Positions 15,966 through 25,658 of a DNA stretch of 64,000 nt are shown here, piece by piece. The DNA comes from Sphingomonas glacialis (GTDB taxonomy: Bacteria; Pseudomonadota; Alphaproteobacteria; Sphingomonadales; Sphingomonadaceae), in NCBI RefSeq assembly GCF_006439055.1, contig NZ_RCZC01000011.1:1-64000 (forward strand). Reading direction: 5' to 3'. Position 1 is the first letter of the stretch. Every line of letters starts with the position of its first letter. The notes under the pieces are model-generated. The model saw nothing but the letters and a program-made list of their open reading frames with translations, was not told the DNA's origin and did no database searches. The position numbers and the translations under genes are program-made.

Positions 15966-17135
15966 CTATGACGCGTGTGAAGCGGACGTCGGCTCGGATA
16001 GCGGTCGTCTTCTCGCTTGAAACCACGGGGTCATGCGCGAGATGGCCTCAGTAATCAGATCGCTTGAAACCGCGAAGCTGAACCGAATGAAGCGGTGTCC
16101 ATCGACCGGGTCGAAGTCGATCCCGGGGGCGGTGGCGACGCCCGTGTCCCGGAGCAGGTCTTCGCAAAAGCCAAGGCTGTCGTCGGTCAGATGACCGATG
16201 TCGGCATAGATGTAGAAGGCACCGTCTGGCGGGGCGATCTCGCTCAGGCCGAAGCCAGGCAGCGCGCGCAGCAGCAGATCGCGATTGCGTGCATAGACGG
16301 CAACGTGTCGCTCAAGCTCGTCGCGGGAGTCCATCGCGATCAGGCCGGCATGTTGCGCGAGCGACGGCGGCGTCAGGAACAGGTTGCCCATGCGCGCCCG
16401 TGCGGCATCGATCAGGTTGGCGGGCACCACGAGCCAGCCCAGACGCCAGCCCGCCATGCTGAAATATTTGGAGAAGCTGTTGACGATCAAAGCGTCGTCC
16501 ATGTCTTGCAGCAGGCAGCGCGCCGGACCGACATAGCTTAGCCCGTGATAGATCTCATCCGAGATGACGCGGATGCCGCGCCGCCGGCAAACCTGGGCGA
16601 TGGCCGTCATCTCACCGGGGTCAATGATCGTGCCGGTTGGATTGGCGGGGCTTGCCAGGATCAGGCCATCGGGCGCGTCTTCCAGCGCCTCGATCGAAGC
16701 GGCGCTGATCTGGTAGCGTTCGGCCGGGCCGCAGGCGATCTCGACTGGGTCGAGATAGAGCGCCTTCAGCGTGTTGCGGTAGGCGACATAGCCCGGCCGT
16801 GCGAGCGCGACGCGCGCACCTGGCTCGAACAGGCAGGAAAGCGCCAGCACGAACGCGGGGGAGGCGCCGCACGTCAGGATGATCTGCTCGGGATCGACGT
16901 GAACGTCGTAGCTGTCCCGGTAGTGCCGGGCGATCCGTTCCTTCAGCTTCGGGCTCTCCCAATAGCCCATGCCGTCCTCGTCCAGCACTCTATGAGCGTC
17001 GGCTATCGCAGCGCCTGGCGCCCCGGTCGAAGGTTGACCGAATTCCATGTGAATGATCGATCTGCCCTCGACGGCCAGACGATGCGCAATGCGACTGATC
17101 GCGATTGCGTGGAACGGTTCGATCTTTGCTACCAC
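15966..17135 (-). CDS. PLP-dependent aminotransferase, class I/II
   Basis: This 389-residue fold-type I enzyme is of the aspartate/aromatic aminotransferase-like group. Motifs: LTCGASPAFVLALSCLFEPG (cofactor phosphate region), LASPANPTGTII with the conserved Asn, VISDEIYHGLSY with Asp and Tyr, and SFSKYFSMAGWRLGW with the Schiff-base Lys. The arginine in RFSFAVSSDLI near the C terminus should bind the substrate carboxylate. The start is GTG 17135 (VVAKIEPFHAIAISRIAHRL). The short form of the N terminus and the SFSKYFSMAGWR string are common to annotated aspartate aminotransferases of sphingomonads, but the amino-acid specificity is open. It stands alone between the DUF1800 gene and a divergent PepSY gene. 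Confidence 0.88.
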   Translation of the reverse strand: MVAKIEPFHAIAISRIAHRLAVEGRSIIHMEFGQPSTGAPGAAIADAHRVLDEDGMGYWESPKLKERIARHYRDSYDVHVDPEQIILTCGASPAFVLALSCLFEPGARVALARPGYVAYRNTLKALYLDPVEIACGPAERYQISAASIEALEDAPDGLILASPANPTGTIIDPGEMTAIAQVCRRRGIRVISDEIYHGLSYVGPARCLLQDMDDALIVNSFSKYFSMAGWRLGWLVVPANLIDAARARMGNLFLTPPSLAQHAGLIAMDSRDELERHVAVYARNRDLLLRALPGFGLSEIAPPDGAFYIYADIGHLTDDSLGFCEDLLRDTGVATAPGIDFDPVDGHRFIRFSFAVSSDLITEAISRMTPWFQARRRPLSEPTSASHAS

Positions 17136-17378
17136 GCCGATCCGCTACGAAGCTTGGCCGGACGGCGCAACCTAAAGATGGCGGCGGTCGCCGCCTGTCT
17201 GACGTATAAGGGATGGACCAAAAGTCGGGTTCCAGGACGCTTTTCGAGCTAGGCCGACGACCGGCGTGTCGAAGCCCTATCCGTTTGGGGGCCAGCTTCG
17301 GCATTGATTGGCGTAGCTTGGATAGATCGCATCCCGCATTCGCCATTACGGTGGGCGCGATAGCAAGAAGGGCCCGTT

Positions 17379-18566
17379 GTGACAGGTATCGAGCGACGCC
17401 AGCTTTGGATCACGGTGCATCGCTATCTCGGGCTCGCAATCCTGCTGTTCCTGATTGCTGCGACGGTGAGCGGCGTGATCCTGAGCTTCGCCCGCCCGCT
17501 GGATGCGGCGCTCAATAGCGATCTTTTTGCCGGTCCGACGCAGAGGATCGATCCGCTTCTTGCCGTGCGACACTTGAGCAAGAACCGGCCCGATTTGATC
17601 GTCCTGAGCTTCCCCACCCAGCTAGGCGCGAGATCGACCGTCTTGGTGGGCGTCGCCGCGCGGCCCGGGGCGGCCGCGCTCGGCTATGACCAGGTCTTCC
17701 TCGATTCGTCCGACGGGCATATTCGCGGCGTTCGGCAGACCGGCCCGGGCTTCGACCGACGCCACCTCGTCGAAGGCATCTTCGCGTTCCATTCCACCTT
17801 GCTGTTGGGGACGGTCGGTCGGTGGGTGATGGGTCTGGCTGCGCTCGGCTGGTTGGTCGGCAACCTTGTCGGCATCTATCTGACTCTGCCGGTCAAAGGT
17901 GCGTTCTGGAAGCAGTGGAAGCGGATGTGGCAGATGCGTCGCAGCAGTCCGCTGCCGCGCCTCTTGCTCGACCTGCACCGCGCGAGCGGGCTGTGGCTGC
18001 TCGTCGGCGTCAGCATCCTCGCTTTCACCTCGGTGGCGATGAACTTCTTCGAGGAGGCGTTCACCCCGATCTTACAAACGCTCTCGCCGGCGCGGCCGTC
18101 GCTGTTCGATCGCCCGGCGCGTCCTGCGGCGACGGCGGCTGCACCGCAGATCGACGGGCCCGCCGCGCTCGCGATCGCGGCGACCGCGGCGCGCGCGCAA
18201 GGGCTGGGCTGGCGCCCGGCGAAGGTCAGTTTCGTCCCGACCTACGACGTCTATGGCGTGATGTTCACCGACGACGGCTTCGAGAACTATCATCGGCTCG
18301 GCCCGATCACGCTTTACGTCGATGCGCAGCGCGGGCCCATCGTCGATCGGGACGACCCCTATTTCGACAGCGGCGGCAGGATGCTCAGCCGCGCGCTCTA
18401 TCCGCTGCATACCGGGCAGGTCGCCGGGTGGTTCGGGATCGCGATCGTCGTATTGCTCGGCCTGGCGACGCTCGAGATGATCGGGACCGGCCTCTATCTC
18501 TGGCTCAAGCGGCGGCCGATGCGGGTGAAAGCGCGCCGTGCGGCACGCGCGGCGTCAGCGCGCTGA
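17379..18566 (+). CDS. PepSY-associated transmembrane protein
   Basis: This 395-residue integral membrane protein starts at GTG 17379. It has four main hydrophobic segments: near 13-36 (RYLGLAILLFLIAATVSGVI), 140-170, 198-222 (LWLLVGVSILAFTSVAMNFF) and 350-378. His residues sit at the membrane edge (VHRYLG, AFHSTLL, LHRASGLW, PLHTGQVAGW), as in PepSY_TM proteins of the ferric-reductase-like group that use haem to reduce siderophore-bound iron near TonB receptors. PepSY-like periplasmic loops fill the spaces. Its 3' end overlaps the convergent hydrolase gene by 12 bases. Role in iron acquisition is by family; the nearby TonB receptor is not obviously co-regulated. Confidence 0.82.
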   Translation: MTGIERRQLWITVHRYLGLAILLFLIAATVSGVILSFARPLDAALNSDLFAGPTQRIDPLLAVRHLSKNRPDLIVLSFPTQLGARSTVLVGVAARPGAAALGYDQVFLDSSDGHIRGVRQTGPGFDRRHLVEGIFAFHSTLLLGTVGRWVMGLAALGWLVGNLVGIYLTLPVKGAFWKQWKRMWQMRRSSPLPRLLLDLHRASGLWLLVGVSILAFTSVAMNFFEEAFTPILQTLSPARPSLFDRPARPAATAAAPQIDGPAALAIAATAARAQGLGWRPAKVSFVPTYDVYGVMFTDDGFENYHRLGPITLYVDAQRGPIVDRDDPYFDSGGRMLSRALYPLHTGQVAGWFGIAIVVLLGLATLEMIGTGLYLWLKRRPMRVKARRAARAASAR

Positions 18567-19532
18567 CGGAGGCGGGAGCTGGAGGTGTTGCGCCACCCAG
18601 CGTGCGCCATCCTGCAGCGCAGCGCGGGCAAGCGCAGAAATCTCCATCGCTTCGAGGAAACTGTGCGTCGCGCCGTGATAGACCATGGCCGTCACGGTCC
18701 CGTCGGCGGCCCGGATACGGTCGGCGATGGCGAGACTCTGTTCGGTCAGCACGTCGCGTTCGGGGATGATCAGGCAGATCGGCGGCAATCCACTGAGGTC
18801 GCTCGCCGCCAGCGGGCAGGCATAGGGATCGCGCGCCTGCGCCGGGTCGGCGAGGTAGTGATCGAAGAAGGTGACCATCTCGGCCTGGGTCAGCACCGCG
18901 CCGCGGCCGCCATGCGCCGCTTCTGCTGCGTCCGAACATGCGCCTGAAAAGGCGCCGTAGTTCGACAGGATGGCGCGCAGCGGAACGTTCCCCTCGGCAT
19001 CGCGCAACCGCAGGCAGGCCGCCAGCGCGAGATTGGCGCCCGCCGAATCGCCGCCGATCGCCACGCGCGCCGGGTCGATCCCGAGGGTCGCGCCCTGCAC
19101 GCCGATCCAGCCAATCAGGGCGACGATCTGGTCGAGTGCGCGCGGGTATCGCGCTTCGGGCGAAAGCGGATAATCGATTCCGATCACGACGAACTGCCCG
19201 CGCGCGGCATATTCGCGCATCAGCCGGTCATGCGTGTCGAGGCTGAAGAAGACGAAGCCCCCGCCGTGGAGATAGAGCAGGGCAGGGGCGCCGGTCTCGG
19301 CTACGCCCGCGGGCCGGTGGATCCGAACGCCGACGTGGCCGGCGTTTGTCTCGATCTCGACGTCGCGCCGTTCGGCCATGACGGGGCCGCCTTCGGTCCA
19401 GCGGCGGCGGACCTGTTCGGCCACCGCCCGCGCTTCCGGAAAGGAGAGCGTATCGAGCGGTGGATAACGCTGCCAATCGGCATTCACCGTCGCGATGAAA
19501 TCGGCGATCTCCGCGTCGATCGGTCCCGGCAC
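18555..19532 (-). CDS. Alpha/beta hydrolase, hormone-sensitive-lipase type
   Basis: The 325-residue protein is taken to start at GTG 19532, one base after the S9 peptidase stop; the frame upstream lies inside that gene and is not coding. The oxyanion-hole HGGGF is at 89-93, the nucleophile Ser163 in IGGDSAGAN, the acid Asp260 in IIPERDVLTEQ, and the base His290 in GATHSFLEAM. All are intact. It belongs to the HSL family (carboxylesterases) and is probably cytoplasmic since no signal is visible. Directly downstream of a secreted peptidase and a TonB receptor on the same strand, it may finish breakdown of a product taken up by them. Its 3' end overlaps the PepSY gene tail to tail. Confidence 0.87.
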   Translation of the reverse strand: MPGPIDAEIADFIATVNADWQRYPPLDTLSFPEARAVAEQVRRRWTEGGPVMAERRDVEIETNAGHVGVRIHRPAGVAETGAPALLYLHGGGFVFFSLDTHDRLMREYAARGQFVVIGIDYPLSPEARYPRALDQIVALIGWIGVQGATLGIDPARVAIGGDSAGANLALAACLRLRDAEGNVPLRAILSNYGAFSGACSDAAEAAHGGRGAVLTQAEMVTFFDHYLADPAQARDPYACPLAASDLSGLPPICLIIPERDVLTEQSLAIADRIRAADGTVTAMVYHGATHSFLEAMEISALARAALQDGARWVAQHLQLPPPSAR

Positions 19533-19533
19533 G

Positions 19534-21582
19534 TCAGAGATGTCCGTCGAACCAGGCGAGCACGCGGCGCTGGATGTCGGCCTGATGCTCGACTTCATGG
19601 AACCAGTGCGGCTCGCGCGGGTAGCGCACCATCTCGGCGGGTTTGCCAAGGAGCTTGAGCCCGCGATAGAATTCGAGCCCGAGCGTGACGGGAACGCGGG
19701 TATCCTGTTCGCCGTGGAGCACCAGCACCGGCGTGGTGACGCGCTCGAGCAAGCGGACGGACGAGGTGCGATCGAGCTCGGCGAGATGCGCCGACGGCTC
19801 GCCGAAATAGCCGGTCGTGAAATCGGGCGTGTCGGTGATCCGCGCCATCGCGGCCATGTCGGTCGGGCCGGCGCCGACCACCGCCGCCTTGAAGCGATCG
19901 CCATGCGTCACCGCCCACGCCGCCATGAAGCCGCCATAGCTCCACCCGCCGATACCGAGCCGCGCGGGATCGGCGATCTTCTGCGCGACGAGCATGTCGA
20001 CGCCATCGAGCACGTCCTGATAGTCCATCCCGCCCCAGTCATTGCCGACCGCACGCGCGAAGGCGGTGCCTTGGCCGTCCGAGCCGCGCGGATTGGGGAG
20101 CAGCACGGCATAGCCATGCGTCGCGAGCATTTGCGCCCATTCGTGCCAGCTCCCGAGCCAGCCCGACCACCACGCCCATTCGGGGCCGCCATGCACTTGG
20201 ACGACGGTCTTGATCGGCGTTCCCGCGACATAGCCCGGCGGGGTGACGAGTACGCCGTAGACCGGCTTGCCGTCTCTGCTGTTGGTCCAGCCGACCTGGC
20301 GGACCTGGCCGAGCTTCCACGCGGCGACCTGCGGGTTGATCGTGGTGATCGGGTGCGCGGTGCCGCCGTCGATCGTCCAGACGTCGGCGGGGCGGTCGGG
20401 GCTCGACAGCGCGACCGCTATGCGGCGGCCGTCCCGGCTGAGCGTCAGGTCGGATGCCTCGCCGTCGAGCGCGGCAAGGCGCGTGACGCGCCCGTCGCGC
20501 GCGATCCGCACCAGGCGCGACCGCGTCTGCTCGAACGACAGAGCGAGGATCGAGCGGCCATCGGGGGCCCAGCGCGCTTGCGTGAACAGCCCGGGATGAT
20601 CGTCGGCCAGTGCGGTGAGCGTGTCGGTCCGCAGGTCGTAGAGCCGCACGCCGAGGCCGATAAAGCCCGGCGTGCGGATCACTGGCGCGAGCAGCGTATT
20701 GCCATCGGGCGACCAGGCGGGGGCATCGGCGGCATGGTCGATCAGCGGCTTGCCGATCGCGCCGGTGGCGAGATCGAGCAAGGCAACGCGCGCGTGGTAG
20801 AATAAGTCGTTGATCGCGCCGCTGTCGACCATGCGCACCGCCATCCGCTTGCCGTCGGGGCTCCACGCGAAATCGGCGACGTTGACGTTCGCCGGCGAGA
20901 CGCGGCGCGCGGCGTGGCTGGCGAGGTCGAGGATCCACAGCCGGGTCGTGTGGCGGGTCGTGTCCATCTCGACCCAGTCGCGCTTGGCGGCGCGGTCGGC
21001 TTTCTCGCTCGCGCTGTCGGGATCGCTTGTGAGGAAGGCGATCTGCCGGCCGTCGGGCGACCAGGCGAAGCCGCCGATGTCGCTCGGCAAAGCGGTGAGC
21101 GGCAGCGCCTCGCCGCCGTCGCGCGCGATCAGCCAGAGCTGGCGTGGCGAAACGCTGATGCGATCGGCGGGGTCGAGATCGGAGTTGAAGGCGAGTCCCG
21201 TCGGGCTGGCGCTCGCCAGCGGGTTCTTGCGGTCCGACACGAATGCGACCGCCCGCCCGTCGGGCGACCAGCGCGGCGTGTCGTCGGCGCCGGCGCTGGT
21301 GACGAAGCGCCGCGCAGGCGCGCGGCCGTCGCTCGGCACGCTATAGATCGTGCGCTGCTCGGGGTTGAAGGTCGCGATCTGCGCCTGGACGGTGAACAGG
21401 ATGGTCTTGCCGTCGGGCGACAGCTCGACGTCACGCATGTCGCGCAACGCCATGATGTCGGCCGGTGCGATCGGGCCGCCAGCGTCGGCGGTGATCGGGG
21501 CGGCACGGATCGACGCGGGGGATGCGAGCGCCAGCGCGGCGAGGAGCGCGAGGACCGGAAACGAGCGATGAGCCAGCGGCAT
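19534..21582 (-). CDS. Secreted S9-family prolyl oligopeptidase/dipeptidyl peptidase
   Basis: This 682-residue protein starts MPLAHRSFPVLALLAALALA with a Sec signal ending near IRAAP. An N-terminal beta-propeller (about 45-420) shows repeated WD40-like D-blades such as RWSPDGRAVAFVSD, AWSPDGRQIAFLTSD and AWSPDGKRMAVRMVD. The C-terminal alpha/beta hydrolase domain has Ser548 in GGWSYGGFMAAW, Asp627 in LHGEQDTRVPV and His659 in PHWFHEV, a complete triad. It is close to the acylaminoacyl-peptidase/DPP IV groups and should release di- or short peptides in the periplasm or outside. The gene is 80 bases downstream of the TonB receptor on the same strand, so the receptor may import what the peptidase makes. 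Confidence 0.92.
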   Translation of the reverse strand: MPLAHRSFPVLALLAALALASPASIRAAPITADAGGPIAPADIMALRDMRDVELSPDGKTILFTVQAQIATFNPEQRTIYSVPSDGRAPARRFVTSAGADDTPRWSPDGRAVAFVSDRKNPLASASPTGLAFNSDLDPADRISVSPRQLWLIARDGGEALPLTALPSDIGGFAWSPDGRQIAFLTSDPDSASEKADRAAKRDWVEMDTTRHTTRLWILDLASHAARRVSPANVNVADFAWSPDGKRMAVRMVDSGAINDLFYHARVALLDLATGAIGKPLIDHAADAPAWSPDGNTLLAPVIRTPGFIGLGVRLYDLRTDTLTALADDHPGLFTQARWAPDGRSILALSFEQTRSRLVRIARDGRVTRLAALDGEASDLTLSRDGRRIAVALSSPDRPADVWTIDGGTAHPITTINPQVAAWKLGQVRQVGWTNSRDGKPVYGVLVTPPGYVAGTPIKTVVQVHGGPEWAWWSGWLGSWHEWAQMLATHGYAVLLPNPRGSDGQGTAFARAVGNDWGGMDYQDVLDGVDMLVAQKIADPARLGIGGWSYGGFMAAWAVTHGDRFKAAVVGAGPTDMAAMARITDTPDFTTGYFGEPSAHLAELDRTSSVRLLERVTTPVLVLHGEQDTRVPVTLGLEFYRGLKLLGKPAEMVRYPREPHWFHEVEHQADIQRRVLAWFDGHL

Positions 21583-21663
21583 GGTCTGATGAAGTCCTGT
21601 CTGGTCAAACGACGGTGCGGCAGGGGAGGCGCCGGGGCAAGCCCGGCGCCTCCCGCCCGTCTG

Positions 21664-23931
21664 CTAGAAGCCGACGTCTACGCGAAGGCCGTAGGTGCGT
21701 GGCCGGATGATCGAATAGGCCGGCGCCGCCTGGTCGGTGAAGGGGGCGTTGAGGATACCGCGCTTGTCGAAGATGTTGTTGACGAAGCCGAGCAACCGCA
21801 CCTTCTCCATCACGGTCACCGAGGCGCGCGCATCGAACTGGCTGAAATTTCCGCGCGTATTGGTGTTGCCGAACGCGACCGGCGCCGACGAGATGTAGCG
21901 GTGCGCGATCTCGAAGGTCGGCGCGAGGGCCTTGTCGGGCAGGTCGAGCACGAGATTGTTGGCGACCGACCATTTCGACGAGCCCGGCAGCGTCGTGCCC
22001 GAGGCATAGCCGCCGTTCAGCGCGAAGGTATCGGGCAGGAAGGCGGTCAGCTTCGCCTCCTGATAGGTCACGTTCGAGCTGAAGGTCAGCGCGCGCGTCA
22101 GCTTGAGCGTACCCGAAAACTCGACGCCGCCGATATTCGCGCTGCCGGCGTTGGTAACGTACGAATAATAAGACGGCGCCGGGCCGAACAGCCGCGCCTG
22201 GATGTTCTTCCAGTCGATCGTGAAGACCGTCGCGTCGATCAGGAGGCGGTTGGCGAACAGGCCGAACTTCACGCCCGCCTCGTAATTGTCGACCTTGTCG
22301 CTGTCATACGAAGCGGGGATCGTCGCGAGCAGCCCGGCATTGGGGTTGATCCCGCCGACGCGGAAGCCCTTCGAATAGGTCATATAGGCGAGGAAGCCGG
22401 GGACGGGACGGAACGAGATCGTCGCCTTGGGGGTGAAGCCGTTTTCCGTGCGGTTGACGCGACCGGTCGATCCGACCGGGGTGTAGCCGCCGGGATAGCC
22501 GCCGAGCGCACCTGCCTGGTTGGTGACGGTCGCCTTTGCCTGCGTATCGTAATAGCGCCCGCCGACGGTGACTTCGAACTGGTCGACCGGGCGCCATGAG
22601 AGCTCGCCGAAGATGCCGAGGTCCTTGTTGAACGTGTCGGAAATATAGCCGTAAAGCCGATCGTTCGGGGTCAGCTGCGCGCCGCTATAGCCGCCGAACT
22701 GCGCGCGGTTGGCATTGATATAGGCGGCGGCACCCTGCTGGAAAATCTGGTCGTAGCTATACTTCTTGGCGGTCATGTAGCTCGCGCCGACCAGCCAGCG
22801 GACCGGGCCGTTGCCCGACGAGGCGAGCCGTGCCTCGACCTGTTTGATATTGGCGCGCGCCTCGCCGAGCGAATAGGCCGCGGCCTGGCCGGTGGTGACG
22901 CCGGTGACATAGGCGTAGGGGTAGGAGAAGACGGTCGTGTTCTTCTTCTCGTTGACCGAGCCGAACACGGTAAGATTGGCGAAACCGAGATCCTGGTCGA
23001 GCCGCAGCGAATGTAGCTGGAAGCTCGTGCTCTGCGGCTCGTTGCGGCCCGAGAAGCGCTCGAGCTTCGTCGGCGAGGTCAGATAGGTCTGATCCGACAG
23101 CTTCGATTCCTGGTAGACGCCGAGATAGGTCAGCTTGGTCCCCACCGCCGGCGTCAGCACGATTGATCCGCGCAGGCCACGCGTGCGGAAGTCGTTGCTG
23201 CCCTTGTCGCCGGTGCCGGTATTGTCGAGATAGCCGGCATCGTAGCGCTGCAGCGCCATTACGCGCACTGCGAGCGTATCCTTGATGATCGGCACGTTCA
23301 GCATCAGCTTCGCGGCGTAATTGACGTCGCCGTGCGAGTTCTCGGTCGAGCTGACGAGCCCCTCGCCGGCGGCTTCGATTTTGTGCGTATCGGCGGTCTT
23401 GACGACGTAATTGACCAACCCGCCGAGCGTCGACGATCCGAACAGCGTCCCCTGCGGCCCGCGCAGCACCTCGACCCGGTCGAGGTCGAACGTGTCGACA
23501 TCGGGAATGCCGATCGGGAAACCGGGTTCGACCAGCGGGATCTCGTTGAGATAGTAGCCGACGGTCGTCTGGCCCTGCTCGTGATAGGTCGTTGCGGCGA
23601 TACCGCGGATCACGACTTCGGAGACGCCGGGCTGGTAATCGTTGAACACCACGCCGGGCAGCCGCACGATATAATCCGAGAGGCTGTTGGCATTCGCCTT
23701 GGCGAGCTGTTCGCCGGTCACCGCGCTGATCGGCATCGCGACGTCGCGCAGATTTTCCTTCCGCTTGGTCGCGGTGACGACGATGTCGTCCGAGCTGCTG
23801 GTGACGGGCTCGGCCGCGACCGGCGCTGCAGAAGTGGTGTTGGTCGCGTCCTGTGCCAGCGCGGGCGTTGCGCCGATCGCCAGAAGCGTTGCGCCTGCCA
23901 GCGCCGTCGTACCGAGAAAGTGTCTAGCCAT
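21664..23931 (-). CDS. TonB-dependent receptor
   Basis: This 755-residue outer-membrane receptor starts MARHFLGTTALAGATLLAIG with a signal ending APALAQ. Next comes a TonB-box-like segment (DDIVVTATKRKENLRDVAMP), a plug domain (to about 200) with EVLRGPQGTLFGSSTLGGLV, and a 22-stranded barrel that ends in the terminal aromatic GLRVDVGF. The IVVTATKRKE form is the sphingomonad 'peptide/sugar/xenobiotic' class rather than a classic siderophore receptor. It lies upstream of an S9 peptidase and a hydrolase and 187 bases from a divergently oriented or upstream MocR-type regulator gene, which probably controls it. The ligand is unknown. Confidence 0.92.
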   Translation of the reverse strand: MARHFLGTTALAGATLLAIGATPALAQDATNTTSAAPVAAEPVTSSSDDIVVTATKRKENLRDVAMPISAVTGEQLAKANANSLSDYIVRLPGVVFNDYQPGVSEVVIRGIAATTYHEQGQTTVGYYLNEIPLVEPGFPIGIPDVDTFDLDRVEVLRGPQGTLFGSSTLGGLVNYVVKTADTHKIEAAGEGLVSSTENSHGDVNYAAKLMLNVPIIKDTLAVRVMALQRYDAGYLDNTGTGDKGSNDFRTRGLRGSIVLTPAVGTKLTYLGVYQESKLSDQTYLTSPTKLERFSGRNEPQSTSFQLHSLRLDQDLGFANLTVFGSVNEKKNTTVFSYPYAYVTGVTTGQAAAYSLGEARANIKQVEARLASSGNGPVRWLVGASYMTAKKYSYDQIFQQGAAAYINANRAQFGGYSGAQLTPNDRLYGYISDTFNKDLGIFGELSWRPVDQFEVTVGGRYYDTQAKATVTNQAGALGGYPGGYTPVGSTGRVNRTENGFTPKATISFRPVPGFLAYMTYSKGFRVGGINPNAGLLATIPASYDSDKVDNYEAGVKFGLFANRLLIDATVFTIDWKNIQARLFGPAPSYYSYVTNAGSANIGGVEFSGTLKLTRALTFSSNVTYQEAKLTAFLPDTFALNGGYASGTTLPGSSKWSVANNLVLDLPDKALAPTFEIAHRYISSAPVAFGNTNTRGNFSQFDARASVTVMEKVRLLGFVNNIFDKRGILNAPFTDQAAPAYSIIRPRTYGLRVDVGF

Positions 23932-24018
23932 GTGCCGCGTCCCCTTGTGCGGCGACCGAACCCAAAAGGCCCCGATCGCGATGTCGAACCTTCCTGCGGG
24001 GACGTCTGCGATCGTTTC

Positions 24019-24036
24019 GACCGTCCTGACTGTCCT
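24019..24036. repeat. Tandem 9-mer GACCGTCCT/GACTGTCCT in the TonB-receptor promoter region
   Basis: Two adjacent 9-base direct repeats differing at one position lie 88-105 bases upstream of the receptor start at 23931, between it and the MocR-type gene. MocR regulators often bind direct repeats of this size, so this is a candidate operator. It has not been matched to a known consensus. Confidence 0.3.
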
Positions 24037-24118
24037 CGAACCGTAACGTCCGGCCAGATTGGCTCCGCAAAAACATCCAGTCTTGCGATGCCGTAGGGAC
24101 CAAGCGCAATTGGCCGGA

Positions 24119-25594
24119 CTAGGCCGGGGCCACGATCCCGCCCGCGGCGGCGAGCGAGGTCAGCGCGCGCTGCGCTTCCGCTTCGGTCAGACTGGCAAAA
24201 CCGAGCCGCAGGCCGCGTGGCGCATCGTCGCGGGTGACGAAGGACGCGGAGTGCGCGAGCCGCAATCCGTGCGACGGCGCGGCGGCCTCGATCCGGTCGA
24301 GCACGCCTTGCTCTTCGAAGCGGACCCAGAAAGCGAGCCCGCCATCGGGGACACGATAGGTCGCGGCTGCGCCGAAGGTTGCCGACAGCGCATGGTCGAA
24401 CGCGCTGCGCCGCTTGGCATAGATTTGCGTCGTGCGACGCGCGTGCCGCCGCAGTTCGCCTTCGTCGATCAAATCGGCGGCCGCGTCTTCGGTCAGCGTG
24501 TTGCCCATCCCGTCGGTCAGCGAGACGCCATGCGCGACCGCGTCGATGAAGCTCCGCGGTGCAGCGATATAGCCGATCCGCAACGTCGGCAGCAGCAGCT
24601 TCGACAGCGATCCGACATAGATCACGCGGTCGGGCGCATAGCTCGCCATCGGCAGCAGCGGCTGCGATTCGAAGTGGAATTCATGGTCGTAATCGTCCTC
24701 GATCACCGCGAAGCCGAACTGCCGCGCGAGCTCGAGCACGCGCAGCCGCCGCTCGGGACGCAGCGCTACGGTGGTCGGGAATTGGTGATGCGGCGTCAGG
24801 AAGATCGCGCGGACACGGTGCGCGCGGCAGGCGCGCTCGATCTCCTCGACATCGGCGCCGAACGCGTCGAGCCCGACCGGTACCACCTTGGCGCCGAGAT
24901 CGGTGAAGGCGGCGACCGCCGGCTCATAGGTCAGCGCCTCGACCAGCACGGTGTCGCCCGGGTTCAGCAGGGTGCGCGCGGCGAGGTAGATGCTGTTCTG
25001 GCTGCCGCGCGTGATGCAGATATCGTCGGGCGTGACGGCGAGGCCACGCTCGCCGCGCAGCATCGCCGCGATCGCCTCGCGGAGCCGCGGGGATCCGCGC
25101 GGATCGCGATATTGCAGACGGTTATCGCGGCTCGCGCGCTGGATCGCGGTGCGATAGGCGCGCGACAGGATGTCGGCCGGGAACAACCGCCCGTCGGGCG
25201 CGCCTTCATCGAGCTTCAAGCCCGTACCGCCCGGCAGCGCGAGCGGCCGCTCGGGCGGCGCGCGAAAGCGATATTCGGGTTCGCTCGTCCCGCTCGGCAG
25301 CGCGGGGCGGGCAGGGGGCTTGCGCAGATCGGTGATCAGCGCCGCGACGACGGTGCCGCGCGTCCCGTCAGACATCAGCCAGCCCTGCGCGATCAGATCC
25401 TCATAGGCGAGCACCACGGTCTTGCGGTTGACGCCGAGGATCGTCGCCAGCTCGCGGCTGCTCGGCAGAAAGGCTTGCGGCGGCAGGCGGCCACGTTCGA
25501 TCTCATGGATGATCGCGCGGACGATCTGGAGATAGAGCGGGGTCTTGAGCGCGGGGTCGATGCGGCCGAGCGTGATTTTCCATGGTCGCAGCAT
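24119..25594 (-). CDS. MocR-type regulator: GntR DNA-binding domain fused to an aminotransferase-like domain
   Basis: The 491-residue protein has a winged helix at about 18-85 (PLYLQIVRAIIHEIERGRLP; FLPSSRELATILGVNRKTVV) joined by a linker to a fold-type I PLP domain (about 135-490). PLP features include ITRGSQNSIYLAARTLLNPG, AIFLTPHHQFPTTVALRPER, DDYDHEFHFE with the conserved Asp, and YVGSLSKLLLPTLRIGY with the PLP Lys. Such regulators (PdxR, GabR, TauR and others) sense amino acids or PLP. It lies on the same strand just upstream of the TonB receptor operon, which is the likely target. The sensed ligand is not known; an amino-acid derivative would fit the peptidase and hydrolase downstream. 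Confidence 0.9.
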   Translation of the reverse strand: MLRPWKITLGRIDPALKTPLYLQIVRAIIHEIERGRLPPQAFLPSSRELATILGVNRKTVVLAYEDLIAQGWLMSDGTRGTVVAALITDLRKPPARPALPSGTSEPEYRFRAPPERPLALPGGTGLKLDEGAPDGRLFPADILSRAYRTAIQRASRDNRLQYRDPRGSPRLREAIAAMLRGERGLAVTPDDICITRGSQNSIYLAARTLLNPGDTVLVEALTYEPAVAAFTDLGAKVVPVGLDAFGADVEEIERACRAHRVRAIFLTPHHQFPTTVALRPERRLRVLELARQFGFAVIEDDYDHEFHFESQPLLPMASYAPDRVIYVGSLSKLLLPTLRIGYIAAPRSFIDAVAHGVSLTDGMGNTLTEDAAADLIDEGELRRHARRTTQIYAKRRSAFDHALSATFGAAATYRVPDGGLAFWVRFEEQGVLDRIEAAAPSHGLRLAHSASFVTRDDAPRGLRLGFASLTEAEAQRALTSLAAAGGIVAPA

Positions 25595-25658
25595 TGGCCC
25601 GTCTTCCCCCTCGATAATCGGGGATCATAGGGGGCCAGGCCGGCGCGGCAATCCCCGA

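Noticed and set aside
18555..19904. Longer 449-codon form of the alpha/beta hydrolase
   Set aside because: The extra N-terminal part overlaps the S9 peptidase catalytic domain in another frame and is not protein-like; GTG 19532 follows the peptidase stop directly.
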